5,315 nucleotides of DNA, taken from positions 1-5,315 of the forward strand of contig JAHHSH010000088.1 in the NCBI GenBank assembly GCA_020025345.1. The letters run 5' to 3'. This document shows positions 4,804 to 5,315 of this stretch, piece by piece. Position 1 is the first letter of the stretch, and each line of letters opens with the position of its first letter. The position numbers and the translations under genes are program-made. This DNA comes from Oscillospiraceae bacterium. GTDB taxonomy: Bacteria > Bacillota > Clostridia > Oscillospirales > Oscillospiraceae. The notes below the pieces were generated by a model. It saw nothing but the letters and a program-made list of their open reading frames with translations. It searched no databases and was not told where the DNA came from.

Positions 4804-5315
4804 TTAAGAGGAGGAAGGAGGCGTACGCTTCTTCTTTTTTTGACGAGTGTGATAACTGACCACGCCGGTAACAACGGCCAGCACGAGCAGTGCGCCCAGC
4901 AAATACATACTCCAGTTGTCACCATGGGCAGAGGCCGAAAGGCACAGCGCATCATCTCCCGGCTGTGGAGTGATGATGAGATAGCTGCCATTGGCCGTGT
5001 AGGAAATACTGCGCCATGTGCCGTCACTGCCGCGCATTTGCAGGGCGATGCGGCTGGGCTGCAGGCCCTCCGGCAGGGAGAAGCGCAGCTCGGTTTCCTC
5101 CTGTGAGACAGCGGGGAAGTGCCAGCACTCCACGGCGCTGTGGTGGTCGGGGAGAGTGGGAAGCTCCTCGACAACTTCCAGATCAAAGCTGTCACCTTCC
5201 GGGAAATGCCCCAGTGCCAGCAGGATAGCTTTGCCGTTGTCACGCTGCTGTACACTGCGCGCGGTGGTGACATAGGCGGCATAGTCGGGAGAGAAGGTCT
5301 CGTCGAAGTAAATGG
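4804..5315 (-). CDS. C-terminal part of a single-pass, probably exported membrane protein (5' end outside window)
   Basis: The frame is open from the right edge to TAA at 4804, giving the last 169 residues, starting IYFDETFSPDY. A GTG at 5133 lies inside this frame but is not needed, because the upstream 60 codons read as normal protein. Residues 1-132 of the fragment are strand-rich and soluble-looking, including VECWHFPAVSQEETELRFSL and a segment GTWRSISYTANGSYLIITP typical of small extracytoplasmic beta domains. A hydrophobic helix follows at about 135-154, then a strongly basic tail (RQKKKKR) and PPSSS. Topology is therefore outside N-terminal domain, one helix, inside tail. The junction SAHGDNWSMYLL resembles a sortase signal that keeps G-D-N but lacks LPxT. 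I do not recognise the family. It is terminated separately from the hydantoinase operon. Confidence 0.8.
   Translation of the reverse strand, partial: IYFDETFSPDYAAYVTTARSVQQRDNGKAILLALGHFPEGDSFDLEVVEELPTLPDHHSAVECWHFPAVSQEETELRFSLPEGLQPSRIALQMRGSDGTWRSISYTANGSYLIITPQPGDDALCLSASAHGDNWSMYLLGALLVLAVVTGVVSYHTRQKKKKRTPPSSS

Noticed and set aside
1..5315. CRISPR array, tRNA or rRNA gene, insertion sequence, integrase or phage genes, defence or toxin-antitoxin module
   Set aside because: I saw no regularly spaced direct repeats, no tRNA-like cloverleaf segments, no transposase or integrase motifs, and no second small gene paired in toxin-antitoxin fashion.

Overview
The window looks like a piece of a moderately GC-rich Gram-positive anaerobe chromosome. 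The gut Oscillospiraceae/Clostridia type is my best guess. The grounds are strong AAGGAGG-like ribosome binding sites, compact intrinsic terminators, a YibE/F-family protein, and exported proteins that end in a membrane segment with a basic tail, one with a sortase-like signal. Genus cannot be decided from the sequence alone.

Layout: the left part (1-2517) runs on the + strand. A possible 3' end of an upstream gene (stop at 28-30) is followed by about 127 bases rich in inverted repeats. Then come an eight-helix YibE/F-family membrane protein (158-1345) and an exported, beta-helix-like carbohydrate-binding-type surface protein (1426-2517) with a Pro/Asn/Glu linker and a sorting-signal-like C-terminus. 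No terminator separates these two genes, so they are probably co-transcribed. A convergent intergenic region (2518-2735) carries two perfect-stem intrinsic terminators, one serving each side.

The right part is on the - strand. A cyclic amidohydrolase of the dihydropyrimidinase/hydantoinase family (start 4637, all metal-ligand residues present) is followed 39 bases later by a small three-helix membrane protein (3221-2736). The two are likely an operon driven from an extended -10 promoter near 4707-4717, which is flanked by two short perfect dyads that could be operators. A further - strand gene enters from the right edge (5315-4804). It encodes the C-terminal part of a single-pass, probably exported membrane protein, and it ends in its own terminator.

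The genes do not assemble into a recognisable multi-gene system: no mobile element, CRISPR array, tRNA, rRNA, defence module or biosynthetic cluster is visible. The coding content is ordinary. The observations most worth a second look are the structured leader before the YibE/F gene, the non-canonical sorting-signal tails, and the dyads around the hydantoinase promoter.
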